Part shown: in pieces, positions 34,456-42,958 of the stretch
Position numbering within the stretch: the first letter of the stretch is position 1
Layout: every line of letters starts with the position of its first letter
Source of the DNA: Empedobacter brevis NBRC 14943 = ATCC 43319
GTDB lineage: Bacteria > Bacteroidota > Bacteroidia > Flavobacteriales > Weeksellaceae
Length of the DNA stretch: 64,000 nucleotides
NCBI RefSeq assembly: GCF_000382425.1
Contig: NZ_KB908293.1
Location: forward strand, 303,585 to 367,584
Reading direction: 5' to 3'
Notes under the pieces: generated by a model
Seen by the model: the letters and a program-made list of their open reading frames with translations, nothing else
What the model was told of the DNA's origin: nothing
Database searches by the model: none
Made by a program: the position numbers and the translations under genes

Positions 34456-35124
34456 TTATTTGAAGCCTATAGAAACCACGCGCGATTGGTTAGACTCTTT
34501 CAGGTTCTCTTTATTTTCGATAGAATACAGCAACATATTCGGATCTACAAAGTACTTCTTCTTTTTATTCTTTTTTATAGAATCTTGTGCTATGTTCGCG
34601 ACAAGGTTTTTCTTTTGTTGCAATTCCGTTTTTAGTTCGTCCTTCTTCTCAGGCAATATTTCTTTTTTAATGGGCAATGAAATCTCCACTTGCTGAGATT
34701 CTTCATTTATAGCAATTTGTACTTTTCCTTTTTGTATTGCCTTTTTTTCTTCTTTTATCGGAATCTCAACTTCTTCTTTGGACGAATCTATTGTTTCATT
34801 ATCTGCTAGAACAGACTCGGATGAACTAGAATTGGAAATAGAATTCATCTCAATACCAGTTCCCTTACTTTGCTCTTTGTGATTGACCAATTCTTCGTGG
34901 TTATTTTCTATTTCAGTTTGATTTATATAAAAGTAAATTGATATTGAAACTGTAAATAAAGCTACTACCGCAACAGAAAGCCACCATTTAAAATTTGATT
35001 TTCGTGCAATAGGAGCTACATCCATACGAGCCTGAATCCTATCCCATGCATCATGCGAAGGTTTCAATTCACGATTTTCTAAATCGTTTTTTATATAGTT
35101 TGATATTTTATCGTTATTTTTCAT
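34456..35124 (-). CDS. Putative single-pass anti-sigma protein (module B)
   Basis: A 222-residue protein. The cytoplasmic segment (1-46) contains DAWDRIQARMD at 25-35, the same pattern and spacing as in module A. A membrane helix spans about 47-67, followed by a Glu/Lys/Ser-rich periplasmic tail. The tail ends with VDPNMLLYSIENKEN and a short VVSIGFK. The start overlaps the sigma gene by 11 bases. The tail ends where the fused homologue enters its barrel (INPTMML). It is predicted to hold the sigma factor at the inner membrane. There is no recognised FecR or zinc anti-sigma domain, so the role rests on position and architecture. Confidence 0.68.
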   Translation of the reverse strand: MKNNDKISNYIKNDLENRELKPSHDAWDRIQARMDVAPIARKSNFKWWLSVAVVALFTVSISIYFYINQTEIENNHEELVNHKEQSKGTGIEMNSISNSSSSESVLADNETIDSSKEEVEIPIKEEKKAIQKGKVQIAINEESQQVEISLPIKKEILPEKKDELKTELQQKKNLVANIAQDSIKKNKKKKYFVDPNMLLYSIENKENLKESNQSRVVSIGFK

Positions 35125-35683
35125 TTGTCATTTTCTTTTTACTCAGTACAATCTCTTTCAGTTTTGCTTTTGCTCTAAACAATTGCGTTTTACTCGTCGA
35201 TACCGAAATATTTAACATTTCAGCAATTTCCTGGTGTGAATAATCTTCGAGAATATGAAGATTAAAAACCAAGCGATAAGGTTCGGAAAGCTGATCTAAA
35301 ACTTCTTGTACATTAAAGTTTAACCATGTATCTTCTATATCATCATCTATTTCATCATAATTCGCTACTCTTACATCATCCACATAAATTAGTGTTTTAT
35401 TTGCCCTCAAAAAAGTTAAACATTCATTGACCATTATTCTGCGCATCCATCCCTCGAAACTTCCTTTGCCTTGAAATTTTTGAATATGATTGAAAACTTT
35501 ACAAAAACCGTTAATCATACAATCTTCTGCATAATGCATATCTTCGATGTAACTCCTGCAGATACTCAACATTTTCTTTGAGCTTTGTTCGTAGAGTTCT
35601 TTTTGCGCCAAAGTATCATTCTTTTTTAGTCGTTCGACTAAAATTTCCTCTTTGCTTTTTCGATTTAGTACAAATAAATTCAC
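35114..35683 (-). CDS. ECF-type RNA polymerase sigma factor (module B)
   Basis: A 189-residue sigma-70 family protein. Region 2 lies at about 15-95 (HYAEDCMINGFCKVF, then GKGSFEGWMRRIMVN). Region 4 lies at about 125-180 with YSHQEIAEMLNISVSTSKT. It is a close paralogue of the factor at 17534-18091: SFEGWM[KR]RIMVN and YSHQEIAEML are shared. It is first in a three-gene minus-strand operon: sigma, putative anti-sigma (11-base overlap), outer-membrane barrel. The spacer of 116 bases to the divergent membrane-protein gene holds no exact -7 consensus, so its promoter may be of another type, possibly autoregulated. Confidence 0.9.
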   Translation of the reverse strand: MNLFVLNRKSKEEILVERLKKNDTLAQKELYEQSSKKMLSICRSYIEDMHYAEDCMINGFCKVFNHIQKFQGKGSFEGWMRRIMVNECLTFLRANKTLIYVDDVRVANYDEIDDDIEDTWLNFNVQEVLDQLSEPYRLVFNLHILEDYSHQEIAEMLNISVSTSKTQLFRAKAKLKEIVLSKKKMTNEK

Positions 35684-35799
35684 GTGTGTTAATTGCTTTC
35701 TTATTTAATAGACTCAAGGTTTGTAAAAAGGTTACAAAATTTAGAAACTTTTTATAATTTTTTGTTGAAAAATCGTTACTAATAGTATAAAAAACAATA

Positions 35800-37191
35800 A
35801 TGGAACTTAAAAAACTAGATTTTTATCTGATACTACTTACCCTTTCTCTTATAATCTTCATCCCCTTTCTTTTATCAAACGGAGGTATTGGTGGAGATTT
35901 TATGGCATATGTGAAAGTCGCAAACAAACTTCCTATATTTGACGATAATTTATTTCCTATCGGTTTTCCACTATTTTTAAGACTGATAAAAACCTTTACC
36001 GGAGAATATTATTACAGCTCAATACTTTTAAAGAGTATTTGCTATTTATTTATCATTTGCTTTTCATACAAATATAAATTCTATTTCAGAGAAACTTTAC
36101 TTGCAATGTGTTTTAAGTCTGTTATATGGATTTTTGTCTATCAAAGTTCAGAGTACATTGGTTTACCTTTTTTGTATATGTTTTTGTATTATTCTTATCT
36201 GCTTTTTAATGATAGGATAAACTTTAAGAAATATTTTATTACGTGTACAATATTAGGTTTCATACTTTGTACAATACGATATGCCAATGTATTTATTTTT
36301 ATTTCCTCTCTTGTATTTATATTCTTTATTAAAAATAATTCAAGAAAAATAAAGCTTACATTGTTCAGTACAATTGTATCAATCGGTTTCTTCCTTTTTC
36401 TATATTTATTATTTAATTACTTCACAATCGGCTCATTTGCTTCGGAAAATAATAGGATAAATGATGAGACTGATTCTTTTTGGCTTGATACTTATATTGA
36501 TTTTATTGGGTTAATTAATCTTTCTAACCCTTTCTTTTATCTCAAAACATTTGATTATTCATCTAAAATAAAGCTCATTGTTTCGATTATTCTCATCTCT
36601 ATTGATATTATTTTTTGGTATTTTAGTATTCGTATTTTAAAAAACAATAAAAATATATTTGTAAAATTTTTAGTTGTAGTTGCCATTCTAAATGGAATTA
36701 TCACTTTTTTTTCGGCTATGGCTCAAGGTATTGAACCTCTGGGTATACGACTTCTTTTTAATTCTTCTTATTTCTTTTGTTTTGCATTATTAATCAGTAT
36801 TCGAGAAAATAATTTTATCTCTGATAAATGTTTATATGTAATCTGTTTTATAAGTCTGTTATATAACGCATGCTTTATTATAAAGATTCCAACAAATTTT
36901 ATTTTTTACAAAAATGCTGTAGAAAATCTTGTAAAAAATAAAAAAGAACTCCCTGTATATTATTATGATGATGAGAAAAAAATTGTGCCTACGGAATATC
37001 AAATTCCTTTTACCAATAAATCATTCAATTACATCCATGAGAATAAGCAACCTGATTATATCTACAAATCAATCTTAAGATTAAATAATCCTTCAATCGA
37101 ATTTTTAGATAAAAAACCAACAGAGAATACTCAACTGATTATTTATAGTTCAGAGATAAACCATTTTATTGAAAAACAAAAAATCCGCTAA
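35800..37191 (+). CDS. Polytopic membrane protein resembling GT-C glycosyltransferases
   Basis: A 463-residue protein with about ten hydrophobic helices over residues 8-370 and a soluble C-terminal tail of about 90 residues. Early acidic residues between helices 1 and 2 (GGIGGDFMAYVKVANKL, about residue 30) sit where GT-C enzymes such as PMT or ArnT carry the catalytic Asp. Such enzymes use polyprenyl-phosphate sugars, but no family motif is decisive. It stands alone between a divergent sigma operon and a convergent coaX. Its stop codon lies inside the terminator hairpin. Unusually AT-rich codon use is noted. The function is unproven. Confidence 0.6.
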   Translation: MELKKLDFYLILLTLSLIIFIPFLLSNGGIGGDFMAYVKVANKLPIFDDNLFPIGFPLFLRLIKTFTGEYYYSSILLKSICYLFIICFSYKYKFYFRETLLAMCFKSVIWIFVYQSSEYIGLPFLYMFLYYSYLLFNDRINFKKYFITCTILGFILCTIRYANVFIFISSLVFIFFIKNNSRKIKLTLFSTIVSIGFFLFLYLLFNYFTIGSFASENNRINDETDSFWLDTYIDFIGLINLSNPFFYLKTFDYSSKIKLIVSIILISIDIIFWYFSIRILKNNKNIFVKFLVVVAILNGIITFFSAMAQGIEPLGIRLLFNSSYFFCFALLISIRENNFISDKCLYVICFISLLYNACFIIKIPTNFIFYKNAVENLVKNKKELPVYYYDDEKKIVPTEYQIPFTNKSFNYIHENKQPDYIYKSILRLNNPSIEFLDKKPTENTQLIIYSSEINHFIEKQKIR

Positions 37192-37205
37192 TTAGCGGAT
37201 TTTTT
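37178..37205. terminator. Bidirectional terminator, membrane protein / coaX
   Basis: A fully palindromic 14-bp-arm hairpin (37178-37191 with 37192-37205). The stop codon of the plus-strand gene is in its centre, and A/T tracts lie on both sides. Confidence 0.8.
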
Positions 37206-37208
37206 GTT

Positions 37209-37982
37209 TTATTTCTCAAAAGAATCTTTATTTAATTCATATAGAATTTTCAACCCTTTTATCGTGTGTAAGCGATCATCAACATGTACTTTATTTGTCA
37301 ATGTCTTATATACTCCGCCCACTCCGCCTGTCGAAATAACAAAAGATTCTTCTCCGACTTCTGCATTTATACGATCAATCATTCCTTCGACCATACTCAA
37401 GAATCCATAAACCATCCCCGATTGCATACAAGCTTCCGTATTTGTTCCAAGAATACTTTCCGGAGTTCGTAACTCTACTGTTGGTAGTTGAGACGTTTCA
37501 CCGACCAAGGAATTGAGTGCTGTTATAATCCCTGGAGCTATTACAACTCCACGCACTTTACCATCTTCATTAATCCCTAAAAAGGTTAGAGCAGTTCCAA
37601 AATCAATGACAATTTTTTTCCCTTTGTAATCTTGATAATGTGCCGCAACGGCATTGGCATACAAATCTGTTCCCATTTGATTCGATGTATGGACAATTCC
37701 CGAAGGTGTATTGCGGTCCACAACCATTGGTTTGAACTTATGTATGCGTTGCAATGCAATTTTAACACTAGTTGTAAGTGGTGGAACGACTGAGCCGATA
37801 ACGATATCCGTAATATCATCTTTCGAAATTCCAAAAGGCTCGTACATATTCGAGAATTTAGCAAAAAACTCATATTCTGTACGATAAGGCTTAGAATTTA
37901 TTGTCCATGTAATAATCTCCGTTTCACTTTTGAAAACGGCAAAACGGAGATTTGTATTTCCAATATTTACTGCTAATAACAT
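37209..37982 (-). CDS. coaX: Type III pantothenate kinase
   Basis: First step of coenzyme A synthesis: ATP-dependent phosphorylation of pantothenate. It is 257 residues long with the acetate-kinase/HSP70 fold. Recognisable motifs are NIGNTNLRFAVF (6-17), GTDLYANAVAAHY (about 104), VIDFGTALTF (about 124), GVVIAPGI (about 144) and STGGVGG (about 217). In most family members the first motif is DxGNT; here the Asp is Asn. The start codon shares one base with the stop of the upstream M1 peptidase gene (TAATG), so translation is coupled. No cofactor-pathway neighbours are present. Confidence 0.92.
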   Translation of the reverse strand: MLLAVNIGNTNLRFAVFKSETEIITWTINSKPYRTEYEFFAKFSNMYEPFGISKDDITDIVIGSVVPPLTTSVKIALQRIHKFKPMVVDRNTPSGIVHTSNQMGTDLYANAVAAHYQDYKGKKIVIDFGTALTFLGINEDGKVRGVVIAPGIITALNSLVGETSQLPTVELRTPESILGTNTEACMQSGMVYGFLSMVEGMIDRINAEVGEESFVISTGGVGGVYKTLTNKVHVDDRLHTIKGLKILYELNKDSFEK

Positions 37983-39838
37983 TATTTTGTAAATACATTA
38001 TTTGTATAATCTACATCAGCTAAACGCTTTGTCGGATCAATTGTAATTTGTTTAACCTCTTTTGAAGTTTTCACTTCATAAACTGGATTTGTCCAAAAAG
38101 CATCTGTCAAAACAGTACGTTTTACGCCTTTGTATTCAATTAAATTTTCTGCCGGTTTTTCTCCACGCATTTCTCTCAGCGGAATGTAAAATAACTCTTT
38201 CGTCCCATCTGTATATTCGACTAAGACATCCAGTGGCATTGCAAAATCAGATTTGTTTGCAACTGCAAAAGAATTTGATTGCACATTTTCCACCGCATAA
38301 TCAATTTTACGCGTTGTATTGATGAATAAATTGAAATACCATTTTAAGTTGATTCCGGAAACTTCTTCAGCTACACGCTTAAAGTCATTTGGTGTTGGAT
38401 GTTTAAATTTCCATTGTTTATAAAACTCTAAAAATGTTTTATCTAAATTATCTTGTCCAATAATATATCCCAATTGAATTGCCAATACTTGACCTTTGTA
38501 ATAAGCTTCTAAAGAATAAGCATAGTTCGTATTGTAATAATCAGCTAACAAGCTTGCCGGCTCTTCTTTCCCTGATAAGGCTAAATTGATATATCCTTTA
38601 GATGCATCCAAATTAGGATTAGAAGGTAAAGTTGTTTGTTTTTCGAAAACCTGTAACGAAGCTAAATTCTCTATATAAGATGTAAAACCTTCATCAAACC
38701 ATTCATCAACAGTTTCATTAATTCCAAATAAATGTTGGTACCAAGAGTGAGCCGCTTCATGATAGATAACACCAACTAGAGACGCCAAGTTTCTTTCTCC
38801 TGTAATCAGTGTTGCGGTTCCGTATTCCATCCCTCCGTCACCTCCTTGTACTACTGTATAAGTTGGCCATGGGTAAGCACCGAATTTTTGAGCTGCATAA
38901 TCAAAAAAAGCTGTTGTATAAGGCATTGCTTCTTTCCAGACTTTTGTTGTTTTTTCTCCTGGCTTATAAACCAGATAAACTTTTACACCTCCTTTTGATG
39001 TCCCTTCGTCTACTACAAAATCTTTGTCCGCTGCCCAAGCAAAATCATGAATATTTGTCGCTTTGAAATTCCAAGAAACACGTCCGTTCTTCTCTACAAT
39101 TTTCGCATTTTTATCATATCCTTTTACATCTTTTGGATTCTGTAAAACACCTGAAGAACCGATTACATAATCTTTTCCGATATTGATTGTGACATCAAAA
39201 TTACCGAAAGGAGCAATAAATTCACGTCCGACATATTCGTCTAAATGCCATCCAAAATCATCAAATTGAGCCATTTTAGGATACCATTGCGTCATCGAAT
39301 AGGCCACTCCTTCTTTTGAGTTACGTCCAGATCGACGAATTTGTTCAGGAACTTGTGCTTCCCACACCATCTCAAAAGTTGTTGATTTTCCTGGTTTTAT
39401 AGGTGTTGCTAATGTCACCTCTAAGATCGTTCCATCAACTTTATAAGACGTAGATTTTCCGTTCTGAGTTAGCGCTATAATCTTTTGATACCCTATATTA
39501 TCATTTCCTAAAGTTGCGATACGTGATTGCATTTTAGGATTTTCTTTTGTGCCAATGTTACTCACCATTCGTTTATCCGGATCTGCAATATTTGCTAAAC
39601 GATAATCCATCATCGATTTTGGTTGAAAAGCATTGAAATATAAGTGGAAATAAACTTTATTCAGACTTTGACCTGAATTATTTGTATACTTTAATTTCAT
39701 TTTTCCATCGTATTGATATAAATCGTCTTTTATATCAATTGTCATTTTATAATCTACCTTTTGTTGCCAATAACCTTTACGTTGAGCAAAAGCCAATTGC
39801 ACTAAAAAAAGGCAAATTAATAATGTAAATTTTCTCAT
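37982..39838 (-). CDS. M1-family zinc metallopeptidase
   Basis: A 618-residue exported aminopeptidase-like enzyme with a signal peptide ending LAFAQ at residue 19. After an N-terminal beta domain come the substrate motif GGMEYG (about 335, the GAMEN equivalent) and the zinc site YHEAAHSW (about 360) with the third ligand in DEWFDEGFTSYIE. This is the gluzincin HExxH(18)E pattern. It would cleave N-terminal residues from peptides in the periplasm or outside. It overlaps the coaX start by one base. The short stretch upstream contains a promoter and a terminator-like hairpin (39877-40036) that may control it. Confidence 0.92.
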   Translation of the reverse strand: MRKFTLLICLFLVQLAFAQRKGYWQQKVDYKMTIDIKDDLYQYDGKMKLKYTNNSGQSLNKVYFHLYFNAFQPKSMMDYRLANIADPDKRMVSNIGTKENPKMQSRIATLGNDNIGYQKIIALTQNGKSTSYKVDGTILEVTLATPIKPGKSTTFEMVWEAQVPEQIRRSGRNSKEGVAYSMTQWYPKMAQFDDFGWHLDEYVGREFIAPFGNFDVTINIGKDYVIGSSGVLQNPKDVKGYDKNAKIVEKNGRVSWNFKATNIHDFAWAADKDFVVDEGTSKGGVKVYLVYKPGEKTTKVWKEAMPYTTAFFDYAAQKFGAYPWPTYTVVQGGDGGMEYGTATLITGERNLASLVGVIYHEAAHSWYQHLFGINETVDEWFDEGFTSYIENLASLQVFEKQTTLPSNPNLDASKGYINLALSGKEEPASLLADYYNTNYAYSLEAYYKGQVLAIQLGYIIGQDNLDKTFLEFYKQWKFKHPTPNDFKRVAEEVSGINLKWYFNLFINTTRKIDYAVENVQSNSFAVANKSDFAMPLDVLVEYTDGTKELFYIPLREMRGEKPAENLIEYKGVKRTVLTDAFWTNPVYEVKTSKEVKQITIDPTKRLADVDYTNNVFTK

Positions 39839-39876
39839 TTCTAACTAATCATTAAACTTTAATCTCTCAAAAATAC

Positions 39877-39911
39877 AAAAAAGCTTGAAACAACGGGATT
39901 TTGTTTCAAGC
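39877..39911 (-). terminator. Terminator hairpin upstream of the M1 peptidase
   Basis: Perfect 11-bp stem (39883-39893 with 39901-39911), 7-base loop. On the minus strand six T residues follow (39877-39882). It lies 38 bases before the M1 start codon. Its 3' arm region is also complementary over 8 bases to the predicted 5' end of the transcript (39992-39999). Confidence 0.65.
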
Positions 39912-39999
39912 ATTTGATGGTTTGTATAATTTACAAATATTACTTTATCGTTAAATCAACATATTCATTATCTAATTATAAGTACAGCCAACCGTTGTT
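39877..39999 (-). ncRNA. Candidate small RNA or attenuated leader
   Basis: A transcript from the promoter at 40006-40036 would start near 39999 and end at the hairpin 39877-39911, about 120 bases with no ORF. It could be an independent small RNA or a leader whose terminator governs entry into the M1 peptidase gene. The 5' end AACAACGG can pair with CCGTTGTT in the terminator, which would disrupt the hairpin. No known RNA family is recognised. Confidence 0.4.
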
Positions 40000-40005
40000 A
40001 CTATT

Positions 40006-40036
40006 CAACTATAATTTTTCTTTTTAATACTGTCAA
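40006..40036 (-). promoter_or_regulatory. Strong promoter between nuoN and the M1 peptidase
   Basis: On the minus strand TTGACA (40031-40036) and TATAGTTG (40006-40013) are present. Read in Bacteroidota terms this is TTG, 20 bases, and a 7-of-8 match to TAnnTTTG. Read as a classical promoter it is TTGACA-17-TATAGT. It lies just past the nuo operon terminator. Confidence 0.55.
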
Positions 40037-40044
40037 CAATATAC

Positions 40045-40081
40045 AAAAAGCTCGTATCAACTAATTTGACACGAGCTTTTT
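40045..40081 (-). terminator. Intrinsic terminator of the nuo operon
   Basis: Eleven-bp stem (40045-40055 with 40071-40081), extended across one mismatch by four more pairs, and five T residues on the minus strand. It lies 43 bases after nuoN. Confidence 0.75.
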
Positions 40082-40123
40082 AAATAATAAATAATAAAAA
40101 ACTATATGATCATCATTTTGCAA

Positions 40124-41512
40124 TTACCACATTGGTGTTTGCAAAAATGAAGATAATATTCCCGGAAAAATTCCCATCACAATCAAGATAACCATTCCTA
40201 TAATTAATAGGAAACTCGTCAATCCGTCTTGTGTTTTTAATTTGTTCTTTCCTTTTTTGAAATACATGTAGTTGATCACTTTGAAGTAATAATACATACT
40301 CAAAACGGCCATCACTAATGCTATGACAATCAAAAATAAATTTTTATCGTTTGTCCCTCCAATGCTTAACGCCATAAATTTCGCGAAGAATCCTCCCGTT
40401 AATGGAATACCTGCTAATGAAATCAAAGAGATTGTCATTGCTGCAGCCAATACAGGATTTGCTTTTCCTAAACCAATGAAACTATCAAATTTTGGATTTT
40501 TGAATTGATCAATTGTATAGAAAATAATGAAATTCGCAATCGAATAAGCAATTGTATAGAACATCAATGCTTCTTTCGACGCTGAATTGATGTTGAACAA
40601 AACAAATAACATAAAACCTGCTTGTGCAATTGATGAATAAGCCATCAAACGTTTGACAGATTTTTGAGAAACGGCACCAAAATTCCCCACGAATAATGTC
40701 AAAATAATGATTGACGCGAATAATAAACGGTAATATTCGGCATATGCTACATTCGTTGGAAATGATTTTAAGATTAAAATAAATCCTAAAAATGATCCTC
40801 CTTTGATAATTGTAGACATAAACGATGTAAACACTGTTGGTGTTCCGTCGTAAACATCCGGTGTCCATGCATGAAATGGAGCTGCTGAAACTTTGAAACA
40901 AAATGCGAAGATGATTAAACACCATCCTAAATAATAAATTGTTTCGAAGTCTTTGTTATAGTTCACCAACTGGTCTACCATAAATGTTCCTGTTGCACCG
41001 TACAAAAATGTAACACCTAGCATCAAAATTCCTGTTGAAAAAGCTCCCATTAAGAAATACTTTACAGAAGCTTCTGTGCTCTTTAGGCTTTCTTTATTTG
41101 TACCTGCTATAATGTACATTGGAATTGACATTAATTCGATCCCTAAGAACATAATAACCAAGTTGTGGAACTGTGCTAAAACAGCAATCCCGGTAAAAGA
41201 GAAGAAGATTAAGGCATAATATTCTGCCACATGCTTTCCTACTTTTCCAAACGAATCTTTGTTCAACAATAAGTAAAAAATTGCCAATCCCGCCAAAGCG
41301 ATAAAGAAGGAAACGCCGTATAGCGATTGTCCAATCATATTATCGAATTTTCCGGCGAACATTGAGCAACCCTTCAAATCAAAAATTCCTCCTACAATCA
41401 TTCCGAAAAACAGAACAACAGAAAGTATATTTAAGGCACGATTATTTTTGATGTAGAATCCACTAAACATCAAAATAATACCTGAAAGTGCTGATAAAAT
41501 AATCGTATTCAT
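40124..41512 (-). CDS. nuoN: NADH-quinone oxidoreductase subunit N
   Basis: A 462-residue antiporter-like membrane subunit of complex I, last gene of the operon. It has about 14 hydrophobic helices. Typical elements are FLGIELMSIPMYIIAGTNK (about 118-136, with the conserved Glu and a Lys at its end), SAAPFHAWTPDVYDGTPT (about 210), and QKSVKRLMAYSSIAQAGFML with its conserved Lys (about 282). NuoN is the proton channel nearest the connecting module. It starts 20 bases after the nuoM stop and is followed by a terminator. Confidence 0.95.
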   Translation of the reverse strand: MNTIILSALSGIILMFSGFYIKNNRALNILSVVLFFGMIVGGIFDLKGCSMFAGKFDNMIGQSLYGVSFFIALAGLAIFYLLLNKDSFGKVGKHVAEYYALIFFSFTGIAVLAQFHNLVIMFLGIELMSIPMYIIAGTNKESLKSTEASVKYFLMGAFSTGILMLGVTFLYGATGTFMVDQLVNYNKDFETIYYLGWCLIIFAFCFKVSAAPFHAWTPDVYDGTPTVFTSFMSTIIKGGSFLGFILILKSFPTNVAYAEYYRLLFASIIILTLFVGNFGAVSQKSVKRLMAYSSIAQAGFMLFVLFNINSASKEALMFYTIAYSIANFIIFYTIDQFKNPKFDSFIGLGKANPVLAAAMTISLISLAGIPLTGGFFAKFMALSIGGTNDKNLFLIVIALVMAVLSMYYYFKVINYMYFKKGKNKLKTQDGLTSFLLIIGMVILIVMGIFPGILSSFLQTPMW

Positions 41513-41532
41513 ATCTATTTATTCAAAAATGA

Positions 41533-42951
41533 TTAATGTGCTAATAAATTAAAAATTGGTGTTGGATAAACGCCTAAAATGATAATTAAGATGGCAATAA
41601 CAGATAAAACTGCAATTGGTCCAAAACCTCCTTTTTGAGCATCTTTTCGTTTGATATTTTTAACTTCACCAAACAACAATGCACTTGACAATCTTAACGT
41701 GTAAACGGCTGATAAAATTACCCCCAAACAAGCTATTACACACAAAACCGGGTTATGTGTAAACAATGCTGAAAGCATCATAAATTCTCCGATGAAAGCA
41801 CTTGTTAATGGTAATGCAACGTTTGCCAAACCAAATACCATAAATAAAATAGACAACGTCGGGTCTATTTTCGCTAAACCTCCAATCGATTTGATGTCTG
41901 TCAAATCATATTTTCTTTCCATCACATCAATACATAACCATAAGCCTAACACAACTAAACCATGTGAAAACATTTGGAAATAAGCACCTGTTACACCATT
42001 TGCTAATTCAGAAAATATTGAAACGAAAATTAAAGCCAAATGCGCAATCGAGCTATAAGCGATAATTTTCTTTACATTTTTTGCACTCAGTGCTATTAAC
42101 GATGCGTAAACCAATCCGAAAATTGCGATGTACGTAATGTAACTGAACAATTCGGAAATTGTTGGGAACATCCCTAAATACCATGTAACCACTGCAAATA
42201 ATCCCATTTTTGCCATCAAAGCAGAAAGAACAACTGTTAATGGCGTTGGAGATGTTTTGTAGATTGTTGGTTGCCATGTATGGAAAGGAAAGATTGGAAT
42301 TTTAATCACAAAAGCGATTAAGAACAACAATGCCAATGCTGTGTTTGTTGAATAATGCGGTCCTGTAACCTGTACAATATCTGTTAATAAAAATGATGAT
42401 GGTTGTAAGAAAAATCCAATGTAAACGATTCCTCCCAGCATAAACATCGATCCTAAAATGGTGTACAAGAAGAACGTCATATTGGCACGAATTTTATCTT
42501 TTCCAATTCCGAATAATCCAATTAGGAAATAAACCGGAATTAAGACAACTTCCCAGAAGAAGTAAAATAAGATTAAATCTGCTGCTAAGAAAACACCATT
42601 CAGACCTGCTAAAGTGATTAACAATAATCCGTAGAATGTATTGTTGTATTTTTGTTTTGTTGTTGATAAATAAACAAAAAGAGCTAGATAAGTAAGGTTG
42701 GATAAAAGTAACATCAGTCCTCCCAAACCTTGAGCATTTAACGCAAAATAAGTTTTAACGCTATTGAAATTGAACCATTGTGTTTGAAACGTTAACTCAT
42801 TATTTCCACCTTTACAAGTGATAAAAAAGTACAACGCCAACAATGCTCCCCCAACGAATGCTCCTAACCATCTTTGTGGTTTTTGACCTTGCATTAATAG
42901 CATAAAAACTCCTACTATTAATGGTAAAATGATAAATAAAGATAAAAGCAT
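41533..42951 (-). CDS. nuoM: NADH-quinone oxidoreductase subunit M
   Basis: A 472-residue antiporter-like complex I subunit with about 14 helices. The conserved glutamate is in LFYFFWEVVLIPVYFLIG (about 127-144). The Lys-containing loop is seen in KIPIFPFHTWQPTIYKTSPT (about 217-236), and the second Lys is in NVKKIIAYSSIAHLALI (about 290). It lies between nuoL (7-base gap) and nuoN (20-base gap). Family assignment over NuoL/N rests on length, order and the FWE motif. Confidence 0.95.
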   Translation of the reverse strand: MLLSLFIILPLIVGVFMLLMQGQKPQRWLGAFVGGALLALYFFITCKGGNNELTFQTQWFNFNSVKTYFALNAQGLGGLMLLLSNLTYLALFVYLSTTKQKYNNTFYGLLLITLAGLNGVFLAADLILFYFFWEVVLIPVYFLIGLFGIGKDKIRANMTFFLYTILGSMFMLGGIVYIGFFLQPSSFLLTDIVQVTGPHYSTNTALALLFLIAFVIKIPIFPFHTWQPTIYKTSPTPLTVVLSALMAKMGLFAVVTWYLGMFPTISELFSYITYIAIFGLVYASLIALSAKNVKKIIAYSSIAHLALIFVSIFSELANGVTGAYFQMFSHGLVVLGLWLCIDVMERKYDLTDIKSIGGLAKIDPTLSILFMVFGLANVALPLTSAFIGEFMMLSALFTHNPVLCVIACLGVILSAVYTLRLSSALLFGEVKNIKRKDAQKGGFGPIAVLSVIAILIIILGVYPTPIFNLLAH

Positions 42952-42958
42952 TACTAAC

